NCBI GenBank assembly: GCA_014706385.1
Contig: JACGZH010000001.1
Location: 1,488,001-1,552,000 of the forward strand
DNA from: Phaffia rhodozyma
Taxonomy: Eukaryota; Basidiomycota; Tremellomycetes; Cystofilobasidiales; Mrakiaceae
Length of the DNA: 64,000 nt
Reading direction: 5' to 3'
In this document: positions 1 to 12,962 of the stretch, piece after piece
Layout: every line of letters starts with the position of its first letter
How positions within the stretch are numbered: the first letter of the stretch is position 1
The notes under the pieces: generated by a model
What the model was told of the DNA's origin: nothing
Databases searched by the model: none
What the model saw: the letters and a program-made list of their open reading frames with translations, nothing else
Position numbers and translations under genes: made by a program

Positions 1-1122
1 ATCATCTACCAGTGGAGTGAGTATCACCATGATTCATAGAAACCCGTTTGGTCAAGTTAAGGCAGCATATACTGATCAACGTCATTGTCGGTCATTCATT
101 CAGCTGATGCCGGAAAGGAGGTCATCATCGACAACATCGGAATCCGATTTGCCTTGCTTGGCGCATTGACCTCGCTGTACAGTTTCTTCGGAGTTCGAGG
201 ATGGTATATCACCGCTTTCATCTTCTCGATTCTGTGAGTCCAGTTCATGTGATATTCTCTCCAAAAGTTGTGAGCTCATGTCTTTCTGCTTCGACGAAAA
301 GCGTTTCTGCCACTGTCTCATCCATCTACTACACCGTCCGGGTCAACCACCGAGGTGGTAATGTCTATGACGAGCTTTTCGTTCACCTTCCCTATTCTTT
401 GTACCATGCTTGGGCTCTCGTTCTTGTCGTCCTCTCTGGTTTCCAGGCTTTTGGACGAGAGGCTCACCATCATGCAGGCGTTGGAACCAAGGTCTTTGTC
501 TTCCTTGCCTTGTAAGCACATTTTATATATATTTCAAACACATCACTGTCCTCAAATACAAGATTTGTTGGTTTCATGTTCAACTCCTGCCCTTCCGTTC
601 CTACAACAGGTTTTTCCTCGAGACCTCTGCTGTCGGATATGGTTCGTCACATTTATCAATCGTTTTGGTATCGCCGTCAATTCAACATCTGACGATAATA
701 ACCCTATGAAATCAAATAGCCTTCAGCTCTCGAGAGGGTGATCTTGGAGGAGCCCTCACCATCTCCTGGGTTCTTTGGGCCATCTTCCAGGTAAACAAGT
801 TTTTTTTTTGCCTTTCGTCTCAAATCCGATCTCCTCGTCACTAGAGACTAATTCGGCAACGGTCTTTCTCTGTTTCAGCACCAAACTTCTAGCAAATTCA
901 TCCACTGGTCCGCTTTGGTCTTTGCCATTCTCGCCACCTTCTTCTCTGTCAAGGCTCTTTTCACTACCGTACGTGTCTCCCTTCAATCATAGCCATACTT
1001 AGATTTGGGATTTATATTTGACCATATACCTGCTCATCATGCATCGTTCACAGTGGAGATCCGGAGGTGTCAAGGCCGTTCTCGGAGATGAGGAAAGGGC
1101 CCCGCTCCTTGGATCCTCGTAG
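1..1122 (+). CDS. multi-pass membrane protein, 3' part only
   Basis: The 5' end lies outside the window. Seven exons join in phase: 1-16, 104-233, 302-511, 610-641, 720-790, 879-968 and 1054-1122, giving 205 residues to a TAG stop. The product has about five or six hydrophobic segments (for example FALLGALTSLYSFFGV, ALVLVVLSGFQAFG and ALVFAILATFFSVKALF), a polar YYTVRVNHRGGN loop, a histidine-rich REAHHHAG loop and a short polar tail. I do not recognise a named family; it looks like an uncharacterised fungal integral membrane protein. The donor at 642 is GTTCGT, a variant seen in several genes here. That this is a coding gene is well supported by phase and hydropathy; its function is unknown. 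Confidence 0.75.
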
Positions 1123-1972
1123 ACGGCCAATTTGTCGAGGCGTCGATGGTGCCGCCACTAATTTCTTTCACATGAAATCTTGCCTTTGATATGTTGTTAT
1201 CCCGTGGAACTCCTGTTCTTTCTTCTTTGATGTGTTTTTTTTTACTTTAATCTTGCCTTATCACGTGCTCTGCCTCTGCCTTGTTTTCATTTTGTTTATT
1301 ATCTTGTCTATCGATGACAATGTGTTGAGTCGAGTTGAGTTGAACATCATGTGGGTTGTCATAAGAAGCGCCAAGGGAGACCCGGATATGTGGTTATGAG
1401 TGTATTCGGAACTGAGATTGTGGTGTTGGTGGTGTATGAAGCTCGCAAAAAGGCCTCAGTTTGGCCGCCGCTCAGAGTATCCGCCGGAAACAGTGGAGTC
1501 AGATTAGAAGCAAATGAGGATGAAAGAGACATCCTGATCGTATTGACAATATCGACAAATGACATCTCTATCGAAGCAAGAAAGAAAGCTGAAAACAAAG
1601 AGCTAGACATCGACTCGTATGTCTCTTCTGTTTGAAGATTGCCATCCAGTCTTGTTCGTCCTAGAAATTGTTTTCTAACGACGGCAACGAGATCGACCTC
1701 TTTCATATATAATTCTTCCCGATTAGAAAAAAGCCTCAATAATACCACTCTTGGTAAGATACTTCTCCATATTGTCTGCTCCGTCCTCCATCCTTGTCAC
1801 GTCTGCATGACTAGGAAAGTTTTCCCATTCAAGATATCCACCTTATCTATCATTCTATATCCCTCTTTTTGATTCCATTCTTAGCGATCGGACACTTCGC
1901 CTCGGACTTCTGGAGAATATTGCTCGAAAGACAAAGTCGATATTCCCTCAACAGCCGGGTCTCGCATTCAAG
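1123..1972. other. intergenic region upstream of the copper-fist gene
   Basis: About 850 bp between a stop and the next start on the same strand. Open frames here have no family resemblance and no supporting splice structure. It should hold the 3' UTR of the membrane-protein gene and the promoter of the copper-fist gene; I see no distinct element. Confidence 0.5.
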
Positions 1973-4900
1973 ATGGTGGTAAGTCTCCAACCTGTCTTTT
2001 CTTCGTGATAGGAAGTCCTGGGCCTCTTGAGTGACTGTTCTCTATCTGTTTGCCCTCTTGTTGGTACACTCGCAGCTCATAAACGACGTGAGTCTTCTTG
2101 CTTCTTGTCGACTTTTGTTTGTTCGGGAAACCAGTGAAACGTTGTTATCTAAGCTTATATTCGGTTGACTCCTCGGTATGATCGGCACAGATCAAATATG
2201 CATGGTACGCTTCCAATTCTACGATGTGACTGGATTGCTCTCTTGGCTAGAACAACAAGCTTATCGAGGAACTCAATTCAACTGATCGAAATCTTGACTG
2301 TGGTCATGCTTTGTATCATATAGTCAAGCTTGCATCAAAGGTACGTCTCATTTGTCTATCTGGCCGGAACGTTTCCTGAGTTATGTCTAGTGTGGACGTG
2401 TATTGCAGTCGATTGATCATGTCTGTAAACACTCTTCTCCCTTTTCTCCTTCTCTTCGTAGGTCACCGTTCGTCCTCATGCGCCCACACCGATCGTCCAC
2501 TGTTCGAGATCAAGAAGAAAGGTCGACCGCCGACACAGTGCAGCCACTGTCGAGACCTTCGAAAGAAGAAACAGGTCCATGTAAAGTGCATGTGCGAGGC
2601 TCGTGGTCCGTTGATATTGGATCCTTCACAGATCGCCGAGGGATCCTCCACCAGCAGTGTGTTCATCTTTTACATTCACCGGCGTATGCTTATAGCTGAT
2701 AGTGTCTCTTCTGGCTCTTAAAATCAGTTGTCAGTTCCGCCAAGGGTAAAGGACAGGCAAAGAAGAAGAAGAAAGATGTCACTTTAACAGCTCCTGCTCT
2801 TCCAAACGGGCTAAAGGATGTCCAAAATTTGTCTTCTGTTGGCGGACTGAAGAAGGAGGAAGATGAGTCGACCATTCCCAACTCTCTGGGAAAGGGAAAA
2901 GCTAGAAGTCAGTGTAATGTCTTTATGTGTTCCCAAGACACATCCATCATGTTGACTCGTGGATTTATCTGTCCAATACGTCATATGCACTTTTCTAGTG
3001 AAAGCAATAGCCAAACAGTGTTTATGTCGAGGTATATCTCAATTCTTCATACTCATCGCCGGCTGCTGTTCGTGAAGTTTACATCCATTCTTCTTTTTCC
3101 TCAGTCGGCGGTGAATGTCATTGTTTCACAGAGAAGCATGTGGCCAGAAACGATAGTTCTAGTATCAACCCTAGTGGGTCGACACTCAACTCTAGTTCAG
3201 GCTCAGGCAGTGGATGTTGTTCCTCTGTGTTTTCGCCTCCAACATCTCATGAACCCAATCTTCCATCCACACCATCCACATCGTCTTCACCTGCTCTCTC
3301 CACATACTCCAACTTACCGCTTACACCGATGACCCTACCTGCTCCGTTTGCAGATTACTTCCCCTCACCGTTAGCAACACATGAGCCTATTGCTTCCTCG
3401 TCTTCCAACCATACGCCATCTTCGTCTTCTTCCAGGTATTCGTCATCTGGTCAGCTAGCCAATAGACCGCTTCCGAATTATCTATCACGGGCATCATATT
3501 ACACGCCCTATCCTCAGTCATCATCCCATTCTGTGAATCGGCTTCAAGTACGGAATTCTGCAGAATCAATATCCTCAGCCTCTAGGGTGGCGAGTCCAGA
3601 GGAGATTCTTAGACGGGGTCTGAAAGAACTCGTAGGAAACTATGTCCGTGCTCGAAAGGAGACCTCGTCCGTATCACTCCTGCTCGGCAAGGAGAACAAC
3701 GAATCTTCCTGTCACAGAATGGCCGGTGGAGATCGGACATCAGGTTCTGACATAAATCCGGAGGTCGAAGGCTTGCCTAGTCTGTCAGCGATATATGAAG
3801 ACGCGATCGGAGATGTGTTGATGGTGAGCACGTGTACTTGCGGCAAGGATTGTAAATGCCCAAGTTGTAAGGAGCATGGGAATCATCCGGAGGACGTGGA
3901 TAATGAATCCCACGTGGATTGTCCGGAGACATGTTCATCGTAAGCTAGCTTCCTGGATTGGCTATAACCTGTTGTCTTCGTACTCATGTCCATTCCTTCA
4001 ATCTTCTGACTTTTCCAAATGCTCGTCGGTTCATGTCTGCAGATGTTTCAATTGTTCCTCGTCTGTTGCACTTCCTGCAAATCTGACGACAGTTGCAGAT
4101 CTGTTTTCTGCTTCTGTCGCGATGCTACCTCCATCAAACCCGTCCAATTCTCAGTTCATGCTCAGATCTGTTGACACAATCTCGACGCCTAATAATACCC
4201 AATTCAGCGAAGATGCATTTGCATCAGAGAAAAAACCCTTAACGGAATGCTGTGATGGACAGTGCCAATGTCCGCCGGGGGAATGTAGCTGTATGAAGGA
4301 CTGTTGTGGTTGTGTGCGTATCTCGATTCGATTTATAAACACTTCTACCCGGGGACTGATCTCCTCTTTCGCGACTTCATTGTACAGTGCGAGAAGTGCC
4401 TCTGTGAAGGCACAGCATCAGGCCTCGAGGCTTCATTCAAACCCGAAAGCAATAGTCTAGCCCACCAAACGACTGCCACACTCTCATCGCCTATAAAACC
4501 AGACGAGATCAACGATCATTCATCGAGCCGCAGTGCTATGACGGATCAAACATCTATCATGCCCTTCGCATCTTCTACTATGCGACCCTCATTCACTTCA
4601 TCTCTTGCAGGTCACTCGGTTCCTACGTCGACAGGACAGTCGTCTCGTTGTTCCGAAACTCAATGCGCAACAACTCCTTCGAGTATCCTGCCGTCTTCTC
4701 AGGTTAAACTGGAGACAGAAGATAGTGGGGGTTGTTGCTCAAAAAAGAACTTGAAGACAATCGACGCGTATGAGAATCAACCCTTATCTCTCAGCGAAGA
4801 AGTGACCAACTCGTCTGGGAGGGCACTGTCAAGCTCGACACCATCCTCATCGATCTCGAACCCGTTACACACAAATCACTCCTCACTCGATCACTCGCAT

Positions 4901-5989
4901 AGACTATCGATGTATCACCCGGCGATGTTTCCAGGTATGCATCAGCCCACTGGATTTAAAGGTGAATCTGAAACTAGCAGCAAGTCAGATTTCATGTCGT
5001 CTGCAACCGGCAATGAGTTGATCGACCAGAGCGGTAGCGTTCAAAAAGACGAGTCTGGGTTGGATGTTCTATGCGGGTTTGAGTTTAATTTGGATTTGGA
5101 GCTAGCCATAGCGGCTACTTTGGGAAATACAGGGCATAACTTCAACCTAGTTCAGCCGTCAACTCAGCAGCAACATGAGCCAACACCTTCTATGGTGTTC
5201 GCAGCCAGCACGGGGAATATATCCATAGACCCTCCCAGTTACTCCACGGATTTTAACGCGATCCTGGCCTCGATCGCGTCTCAATCTGATACTACGAACC
5301 TCAACCACTCAACTTTCACTCCTACGTCACCAACTGAGCAGACAACTTCAAACGCGCCTGATAAGCTAGCTCACTTGCGACCTTCGACAAACATCTATGC
5401 CGATAATCGATGTTCGCCGTCTGAGAGTCATTCTCGATCAATCTACTCGTTATCGAAAGACTCACCCATCCATCCGTCGTCTCGTTCATCATCTTCTATT
5501 GCTTCGTCCAACCAATCGTTGCCAGCATCAGCCCCACCCGAGGTATCTCCCACGCCAGATACTTTACCAAACTCGTTCGACTTGGATCAGTACCTTCGAC
5601 AAGTCTTGAATGTCACTCATCTGGACAACACCTTTCCTACTTCAAACACGCCCCCTCCATTCGCAACGCCGTCTTCGTTCACCTCTCGTCATGGTATCGA
5701 CCAACAACATTCCAACAAACCGGTCTTTCCGAACGTGGACGAAAAAGTCTATCATCGAGGTAATAGTGCGAATATGACAGAATTGACACATGGACAGGGA
5801 TACTCAATGTCAGATCTGGGACCGGTCGAAGGCTATCACAATCAATCTCATACCCATCCCCAACACTCTCAGCATCAGCATCGGCATCAGCATCCGCAGC
5901 CGCAAGAAGGATCGATTCATTTCAACGACGGATTAGGATACACAACGACAAATGAAGGTCAGGTCGATTGGGTCTCATTAGGTTTATAG
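1973..5989 (+). CDS. CUF1: copper-fist transcription factor (Cuf1/Mac1/Ace1 family)
   Basis: Ten exons (1973-1978, 2076-2087, 2191-2204, 2324-2340, 2462-2656, 2728-2907, 2999-3031, 3105-3939, 4043-4313, 4388-5989) give about 1,054 residues. The N-terminus is a textbook copper-fist DNA-binding domain: it starts MVLINDIKYACQACIKGHR, has the C-x2-C...C-x-H zinc ligands, the KKKGRPPTQC minor-groove hook (GRP core) and ends VHVKCMCE. A Cys-rich CLCRVGGECHC segment follows near residue 150. Two further Cys clusters, around CTCGKDCKCPSCKEHG and ECCDGQCQCPPGECSC...CLCE, are the expected Cu(I)-sensing clusters. The rest is Ser/Thr/Pro/Gln-rich activation-type sequence, and the last 30 residues include a His/Gln run. 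By family knowledge it should act in the nucleus on copper uptake or detoxification genes. The symbol follows the Cryptococcus homologue; whether it activates uptake, detoxification or both cannot be read here. Confidence 0.9.
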
Positions 5990-6331
5990 CGTACTCTCTA
6001 GGGTTCTTGATGAACACGTTCTCAACATTTTTGATTGTAAACTGGATTGGTTATATATGTTTATGGAATATAATACTTGTGTCTCCCGCCATGTACTTGA
6101 CAAGGTGTTCGTCCCTCGATCGGACTTTCCTCCGACGTAAACAACTCAGTTTTGACTCCAAAGGCACATAAATCCATTTCTGACAAACATCTCGACTGAA
6201 GAGGAAAAAACCAGAGTACCTCTCTGCGTACCCTTTCAATCCTTCCCTTTCTACTTCTACTTCTACTTCTACTTCTCCTTCTTTTCGCTTCTTCTCGCCA
6301 TCCTTGATAGATGAGGGAGCTTATAGCTCCT
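5990..6331. other. convergent 3' intergenic region
   Basis: About 340 bp between two convergent genes. It contains a CTTCTA-type hexamer run near 6247-6275 (TACTTC repeats). It should carry both 3' UTRs and poly(A) sites; nothing else is apparent. Confidence 0.5.
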
Positions 6332-9300
6332 CTACTCTAATCGGTTATCCATTCGCCTATCGAACTTAAGAGATCGAAGCTTGGAAACCAACTCGTCTAG
6401 AGGAACGACCACCTCCGATCGCTGTTTCTGACCGACGTCATCTCTGTTTCGGACGTTGACGGACAGACTCTCCTCCTCCTTCTCACCGACCACCAAAGTA
6501 AAGTTCCACTGAGCGACCTCGGCATTTCGAATCTTTTTGTTCAAGGTCTCTCCACTCTCATCGACCTCCGAGTAGAATCCCTCCTTCCAGAGTCGCTTGG
6601 AGACCTGCTTGGCATAATCGTTGTACTTCACACCAACGGGAATAACCATAATCTGTCGGGGCGAGAGCCAGAACGGCCACTTGCCGACCAAATGCTCGGT
6701 CAAGATAGCAATGAATCTCTCCAAACTTCCAGTCACGGCTCGGTGAATCTGGAAATGTCGATTATTACAGAATTCATCGCGTTAAGAATACGTTAAAGAA
6801 AAAGGGATGTCTTTGACTGTCAAACAGAATATAATTGCGGGAAAAAAAAGCATACCATGACAGGTCTCGCCTCCTGAGAGGTCTCTCCACCGGCACCGGC
6901 AGAATACTTGAGCTTGAACTTCTCGGGCAACTGGAAATCAAGCTGAATAGTCGCGACTTGGTGTTCCCGTCTCAGAGCGTCAGCGCAGGCAATATCAATC
7001 TTGGGTCCGTAGAACTACATAAATGAGAACAAAAGGCAAACGCCGATTTTAATTAGTTTCTCCCTAATCTCGATGATGATGCATAATCAGAGACGATCGC
7101 TTACGGCGGCATCTTCTGGAGCAATCTCCCAGGCTCCAGGCTGGAACTTTTCAAGCTGTCGCCGCAGAGTGTCCTCAGCCTTCTCCCAGACATCAAGGTC
7201 TCCCATATACTTATTCGGGTTTCGAGTGGAGAGTCGGAATTTAAGCTTCATGTCAAACTGGTTGTAAAATTTGTGAATGAACTCGAAAAGGTTTGCAATT
7301 TCAGACTCAATCTACAATTATATAACACGGAGGAACAATGAGAAAAGACAACTGAAGAGATCAGTAACTGCAAAAGTCTTGTACAATGTGTTTCACAACA
7401 ATGCTTGAAAGTTGAGTAACATACCTGATCAGGAGTGCAAAAGATATGAGCATCATCCTGAACGAATCGTCGAACTCGAGTCAAACCAGAAAGACTTCCA
7501 CTGGACTCGTTTCTGTGAAGAACTCCGAACTCAGCCATCCGGAGGGGAAGCTCCTTGTGTGATCGGTTTCGAGAGTCAAAAATGAGACAGTGACCAGGGC
7601 AGTTCATCGGCTTAAGAGCAAACTCTTCCTTGTCCACGTTAAGTAGGAACATGTCGTCCTTGTAATTGGCGTAATGACCGGACTGTTTCCATAAATCGAC
7701 GTTGAACATGTTGGGAGAGATAACTGTATGTCGAAGATGAATCGAGGTTAGCTAGATATCTGTTGATTACAGACGCTTAAAACTCTATATCTGCTATATA
7801 AGAGCTTACCCTCCTGGTAGTTTCGGTCTCGGTACTCTTCTCGAATGAGATCCATAAGAGCGTTGTAAATTCGAACCCCATGAGGAAGGAAGATCGGGCT
7901 TCCGGGACTTAATTCATGGAAGGTGAACAACTCCTGGTCCTGGTGGGTGGCAGACGCCATCCAAGAGTTGTTCGTGAGCAACCCATTCTTGTGACTTTGT
8001 AATTACAAATGCACATACCTTTCCAATCTTCTTGTGGTTTCTCTTCTCAGCCTCTTCGAGCCATTTCTTGTACTCAGTCATCTGCTTACTGTCCGGGAAA
8101 CTGATTCCGTATACCCGCTGGAGAGAATCGCTCTTGGCATCTCCCAAGAAATAGGCGGACGAAGCCTTGGTGACCGAGAAGGCTTTGATCTTACCGGTGT
8201 GAGGAATATGAGGTCCCAAACAGAAATCGATCAAAGGTCCTATAAAGAAGCGAAATTCCAAATCGGAAGAGGGAAGGGTTAGACTCAAATAGAGAAGAGA
8301 GTTGATATGCATGTTTCGTGACGTACCACATCGGTATACAGTGGAAGAGGTCCCATCAGGAACTTGAGTTTGGATGAAATGGGACTTGTATTTGTTGTAC
8401 TACATAGTTGAATGATAGCCAAATGCAATTCGTATCAGTCAAGAGATTTGATGGGAAACAAGAACCAAACGTACGTGGAACATCTCCAAGAGGGCCTCCT
8501 TAGGCATTTCGACTCGTTCGAAAGCCTGCTTCTCTTTAACGGCACCCTTAAAAGTAGTTTCGAAAGCGGGCCAGTCAGCAGGCAAGATAGGCCTGAATGA
8601 GATGTAGATTAATGGTGTATTGCGAGTATTAATATTTAACTTGCGCATAACACTGATTCAATTTTGTTAAGAAAGAGAATAGATGGAAACTGAAATCCAA
8701 CGTACTGGTCATTCTCGACTTTCATATCGTAGAAGAAACCGTCATCGATAGGAGGTCCGTGGCCGAGGCAGCAGCCCGGCAGGTGCTTCTCGCAAGTCTC
8801 TCCCAGTACGTGAGCGCTAGAATGCCAGAAAACAGCCTTCGCTTCACCGGTAGGGTCGTCAAAGTCCATAAGCTGAAGGCTGCAATCCTTCTCAAGCGGC
8901 CGGGTAAGATCCCAAAGGTTACCGTCAACCTTGGCGACGACAACCTTCTCAGACAAAGATTTCGCAATGTCGGAAGCAATAGCGAATGGAGTAGTCTCCC
9001 AGGAAGTTCCCTGGCGGGTGGAACCATCGGGAAGGGTGATGGTTATGGGAACTCGAGGCTCCTCTGTGTACATCAATTGCATTACGGTTGATCGTATTTC
9101 CAACATCATCAGAAAACCCTTAACACAACTTCTCGAGTCTGATGTAATGTTCAAAAACGAAATACGAACGGGCGATTCGATCGGCCTGAATCTTCTTCCA
9201 TTTCTCGAATAAATCCATTCGCGGACCAATGAAGAAGTTTGGAGGGTCGAGCTATCGTAATTATTGAAATTAGATTATCAGCTTTACAGCAAAACGAAAG

Positions 9301-9871
9301 CTCAGAGTGTGTCAAGAGTGTGCAGAAAGACATATGACTCGGATTTGAGAACGACAACCTTCTCTACACATTTGTCATGCCAGTTCTTCAATAATCTCCA
9401 CCGAGAATGACTCGAAACAGCCAGCCAGCCAGCCAGCCGGAACATGCCATCCCGACGACGTGTTGTACCCAGAGGAAAAGAGAGAGAGAAAAATCTACAG
9501 AGAGGAAGAGTCGAGATGAAGCTTGAACGAACCTCCTTGGATCCAGATCCGCCAGCCTTCTCCTTCTTAGCCTTCTTTTCTCCCTGCTGTTTTCCAATCT
9601 TTGCTTGCTTTACTCCTTCGGTAATAACTTTAACATCCACGGCAGTATTAGGATCGGCCGTGTTGGTCTCTTGCTTCGAGGGAGGAACGGTAGCTGGAGG
9701 AGCGTCTGCAGCTGGGGGTAAAACAGTATTGGAGGCCATATTTCTTCGTTGACCGTAGACGATTGGATGTGACCTTGGAATACAAACGCTTGCTACTCGG
9801 GGGCTGAGAAGGTATAATGGAGGAGAGAGGGCTGATCTGATTATCAAGAATGGGATGCGGGATGGTCGCAT
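6332..9871 (-). CDS. threonyl-tRNA synthetase, possibly dual cytosolic/mitochondrial
   Basis: Class II aminoacyl-tRNA synthetase that charges tRNA-Thr. Eleven exons in phase (9533-9871, 9170-9251, 8706-9063, 8475-8592, 8327-8399, 8019-8239, 7810-7987, 7425-7723, 7105-7311, 6856-7014, 6332-6748) give 816 residues. In order: a Lys-rich N-extension, a TGS domain starting [15 protein letters not shown], an SAD editing domain with HSSAHVLGE and a downstream [10 protein letters not shown] helix, then the catalytic core with [19 protein letters not shown], the zinc-ligand Cys in [10 protein letters not shown], motif 2 around [15 protein letters not shown], motif 3 around [14 protein letters not shown], and the anticodon-binding domain. 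Two in-frame ATGs exist. The first (9871) adds 44 residues rich in Arg, Ser and Leu with no acidic residues, like a mitochondrial presequence, in a weak context (T at -3). The second (9739) has A at -3 and G at +4 and would give a 772-residue cytosolic form. Family assignment is very secure; dual targeting is inference. Confidence 0.95.
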
Positions 9872-10109
9872 AGAAAGATGATCATTTTCTGGCCTTGTCC
9901 GCCAGAGCTTTCCTTACGCCCTGATTCCAATTATATTCAGGGTCAGCTCCTGTTACTTGAACATTTCTTTTGAAATTTTTGTTCTCTCATATCATATACC
10001 AAAAGATAGACGACCCAAGGAATGAAGAAACAAAGCAGATGAAAAAAACATTGCCGAAAACAAGAGGAGATATAGGGAAATAAAAGAATTATTCGGAAAG
10101 AAGAGTCAA

Positions 10110-12806
10110 CTAGACCGAAGCAGATTGAGGCTTTAGGACTTGGCTGGGATCGTCCTGTATATCAGAGTAGAGGCGAAGAGATGTACATCAGCTGAGATTT
10201 CTCTTCGGAGGACAGTGATCAAGCAACGTACCTCTTCGGCTTCCCGTTTGTACGAATCGAGCCTGGTTCGCATCTCTTGTGCAACAGGATCCTGAGTAGC
10301 GCTCAATCGCTGGGCAAAGATCATAGCTTTGACGGTACCTCTGACTAGAGTTGATATGAACTCCGAAACAAGAGTGATGATCAATCGATATGTCCAGTTT
10401 TTAAAGAGAAAGATGCCGAATCAGCTCACGCGTTCGCTTCATGGTGATGTTGCTCTTGACATCTGAATAAGGGGACGGCAGCGGAAAATATGGTTATTAG
10501 TCACTTTTATCCTCTTTACCGAGACACAGATGGGCACAACGTACTCGGCAATAAATCGACCGCCGATGTATCGGCCACGTGCAACTTAGCCTCTTGGCTC
10601 AACCAAGGATGCTCAAGAGCTTGTTCGGCCGTTAGTCGTTGTGCCGGATCGACTGTCAGACACTTTTTGATGAAGTCCTTCGCCACATCGGACACACCGG
10701 ACCAGCTATTCATCATGACCATGGTAAGTTGAATAGAATCAATCAAAGGACAGTATTGAGACTGAGGTTTCGGCCATCGAAAGGGCAAGAGAATGTAGAT
10801 GAGACTAACTATTCGGCCGGAGTAAAGCTGAAGTCTGCTCGAATGATAGCTTGCATCTCTTCGGTCTGTGAGTTTCGATCAAATGGAGTATACCCGGCCA
10901 ACCTGTTGAAAAAGGAACAATACAACAACTCAACGATACATCGCTTATAAATGCTCTCTAGGAACGCGTCATTAAGACAAGACAGGGACGGACAAGAAAC
11001 TAATGAAGAATCGGGTCATAATCAGACAACGTTGATAGTCAGCGCTGATGAAACAAATTAACAATCTTTTTGAGGGAAACCTTACTAGGAAATCACTCCG
11101 ATGGCCCATATCTTGAGCCGCATTGAAGAGAGTAGTGAATGAGTTAAATTCACTATCTTCTCAAAATCGCAAGAGCGTGTCAAACTCGGAACTTACATCA
11201 ACAGGCTTTCCGTGTCCGGACTTTTTGAAGATTTCTGGAGCCATATAACCTGACAAAATTCCATATCCACACTAAGATCAGTACCACCAGATTGCGCAAC
11301 ATGTTTTGGAATGAATCAAATCCAACGTAATGTAAATGGATCCACACCTGGCGTTCCACACGTGGTCGTCAACAGATTGAATTGCTCTTCTTTCATTATT
11401 CGACTCAAACCAAAATCAGCAATCAACAGATCCGACTCTTCTGATTTGTCAGCAAAGATTAGATTCTCAGGCTTTAGATCTAAGGGTGCGGAAAGAGGAG
11501 ATTGCGGGTCACAACACATGAGCATCACGCTTTGTATACGAGAAGCTAGGACTTCGACAGACATACCTCGGTGTACAATCCCAACGTTGTGCAGGTATTT
11601 GACGGCAGACGTCACAACGTAAACTAGATGGGCAGCATCACTTTGTCAAATAAATTGACTAGAAGGCATCAGCCTCGATACCATGATGTTGGTTTCTGGT
11701 CAGATTGAAACCAGAGAACTGACCGTTCGTAGTAGCTTCCTTTGGCGCAAATTCGATCAAAGAGTTCGCCTCCGGTGCATACTATGTAGAAGTCGAACCA
11801 CCGAGATTAGCCAACCTCAATCTATACATATATAGCAACGAACCGAATTACTAACAATCGAATACAAGGTAGAGATTGCTTCGGGTCTCGAAATAATCGA
11901 TTAGGCCGACAATCTTCATTAGTGAAAGATACAATATACGTGGCCTTCCGGCTCTCTATCAACCTTTGAACTCCATGGGCAGTACTGTAAAGAATCTGTC
12001 ACGCACGTTGGGGTGTCCTTGGGAGACTCGCTTCAAGACCTCGATTTCATTGCGAACCTTGTGCGTGCAATGAAAGAACTTTAGCATGAGAACAGTCATT
12101 TGCGGTTCGATCAAAGAACTCACCATATGCTCTCGACCTTCCATAAGCTGTTATTTCAACAAAAACAATATGCAATACAAAAGATAAGCAAGTACCTTTC
12201 AAGTCTGTTGAAGAATGTATTGCAAAGTGATTGTGATACAGACCTTCTTCGAGATGATCTGAGAAAGGATACTTGAGCGAGGTTAGGCGTTATACATGGA
12301 CGATCTGACCAAATTTGACGAGTAGCGTAAATGATAAACATACCTTGCAAGCGTAGTACTACATACAGTGAGTGAATTAGATAAACCTCACGTGTCAGCA
12401 AGTTTGTTCTCAAGATCAAGACCAATGGTAAAGAGAATTGCGGCTTTAGACGTCCTGGAACTGATGGAGATTCCACAGCAATCAATTGTAGAACTACTCG
12501 AGAGAAAGAGGCCCAACCTTTCCAGTGACGATATGGACGGCTTCCTGGATACGACCGATGCGTCATTTGACCAAAGATAACAGTTGCCTATCATTAGAGA
12601 ATGCTATCCGTTTGGCAAACTTGAAGACAAATAAGCACCCACCTTGACGATAGCATAAGTTCCTGACCCGAGGGTCTTTCCGGTTTTATACTAAAACGAG
12701 ATGGATCAGTCTTAAATTTAGCAATGCCTTGTCCCAAGTGATGTCAAGAGCAACCGTGGTAAGAGGCGACCCTTACTTGACAAGGAACTGTTTGCTGTTG
12801 AGACAT
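10110..12806 (-). CDS. calcium/calmodulin-dependent protein kinase
   Basis: Ser/Thr kinase of the CaMK I/II-like fungal group, 353 residues from 19 exons (first 12777-12806, last 10110-10154). All motifs are present: Gly loop [10 protein letters not shown], catalytic Lys in YYACK, VHRDLKPEN catalytic loop, DFGLS metal site, GTPGYMAPE activation-segment end, [19 protein letters not shown] helix F region, and subdomain XI around [17 protein letters not shown]. The C-terminal 70 residues hold an autoinhibitory/calmodulin-binding type stretch, [19 protein letters not shown], basic and amphipathic. Many exons are tiny: 27 nt (12518-12544), 15 nt (12344-12358 and 12244-12258), 24 nt (12124-12147) and 6 nt (10994-10999). 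The 6-nt exon TTTCTT is needed: direct joining of its neighbours makes a TAG stop, while including it restores ISYFLLAGY. Family knowledge places it in cytosolic Ca2+ signalling; CMK1/CMK2 orthology is not resolved. Confidence 0.9.
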
Positions 12807-12962
12807 CCTAGATAAAGATTGTGATGGTAAATGGAAGAGGAGAGAGAGAGAGGAACGAGAAGAAACGAAGTGAGATGAGCTCAAATGGACAGATGTACTG
12901 CGCCCCTTAATCGATTTATAACTATTATCGTCACCATCACTGCTACTATCACCTACATCAAT

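Noticed and set aside
1351..1635. 94-residue frame between the first two genes
   Set aside because: No domain, no splice support, and an antisense frame of similar length over the same DNA.
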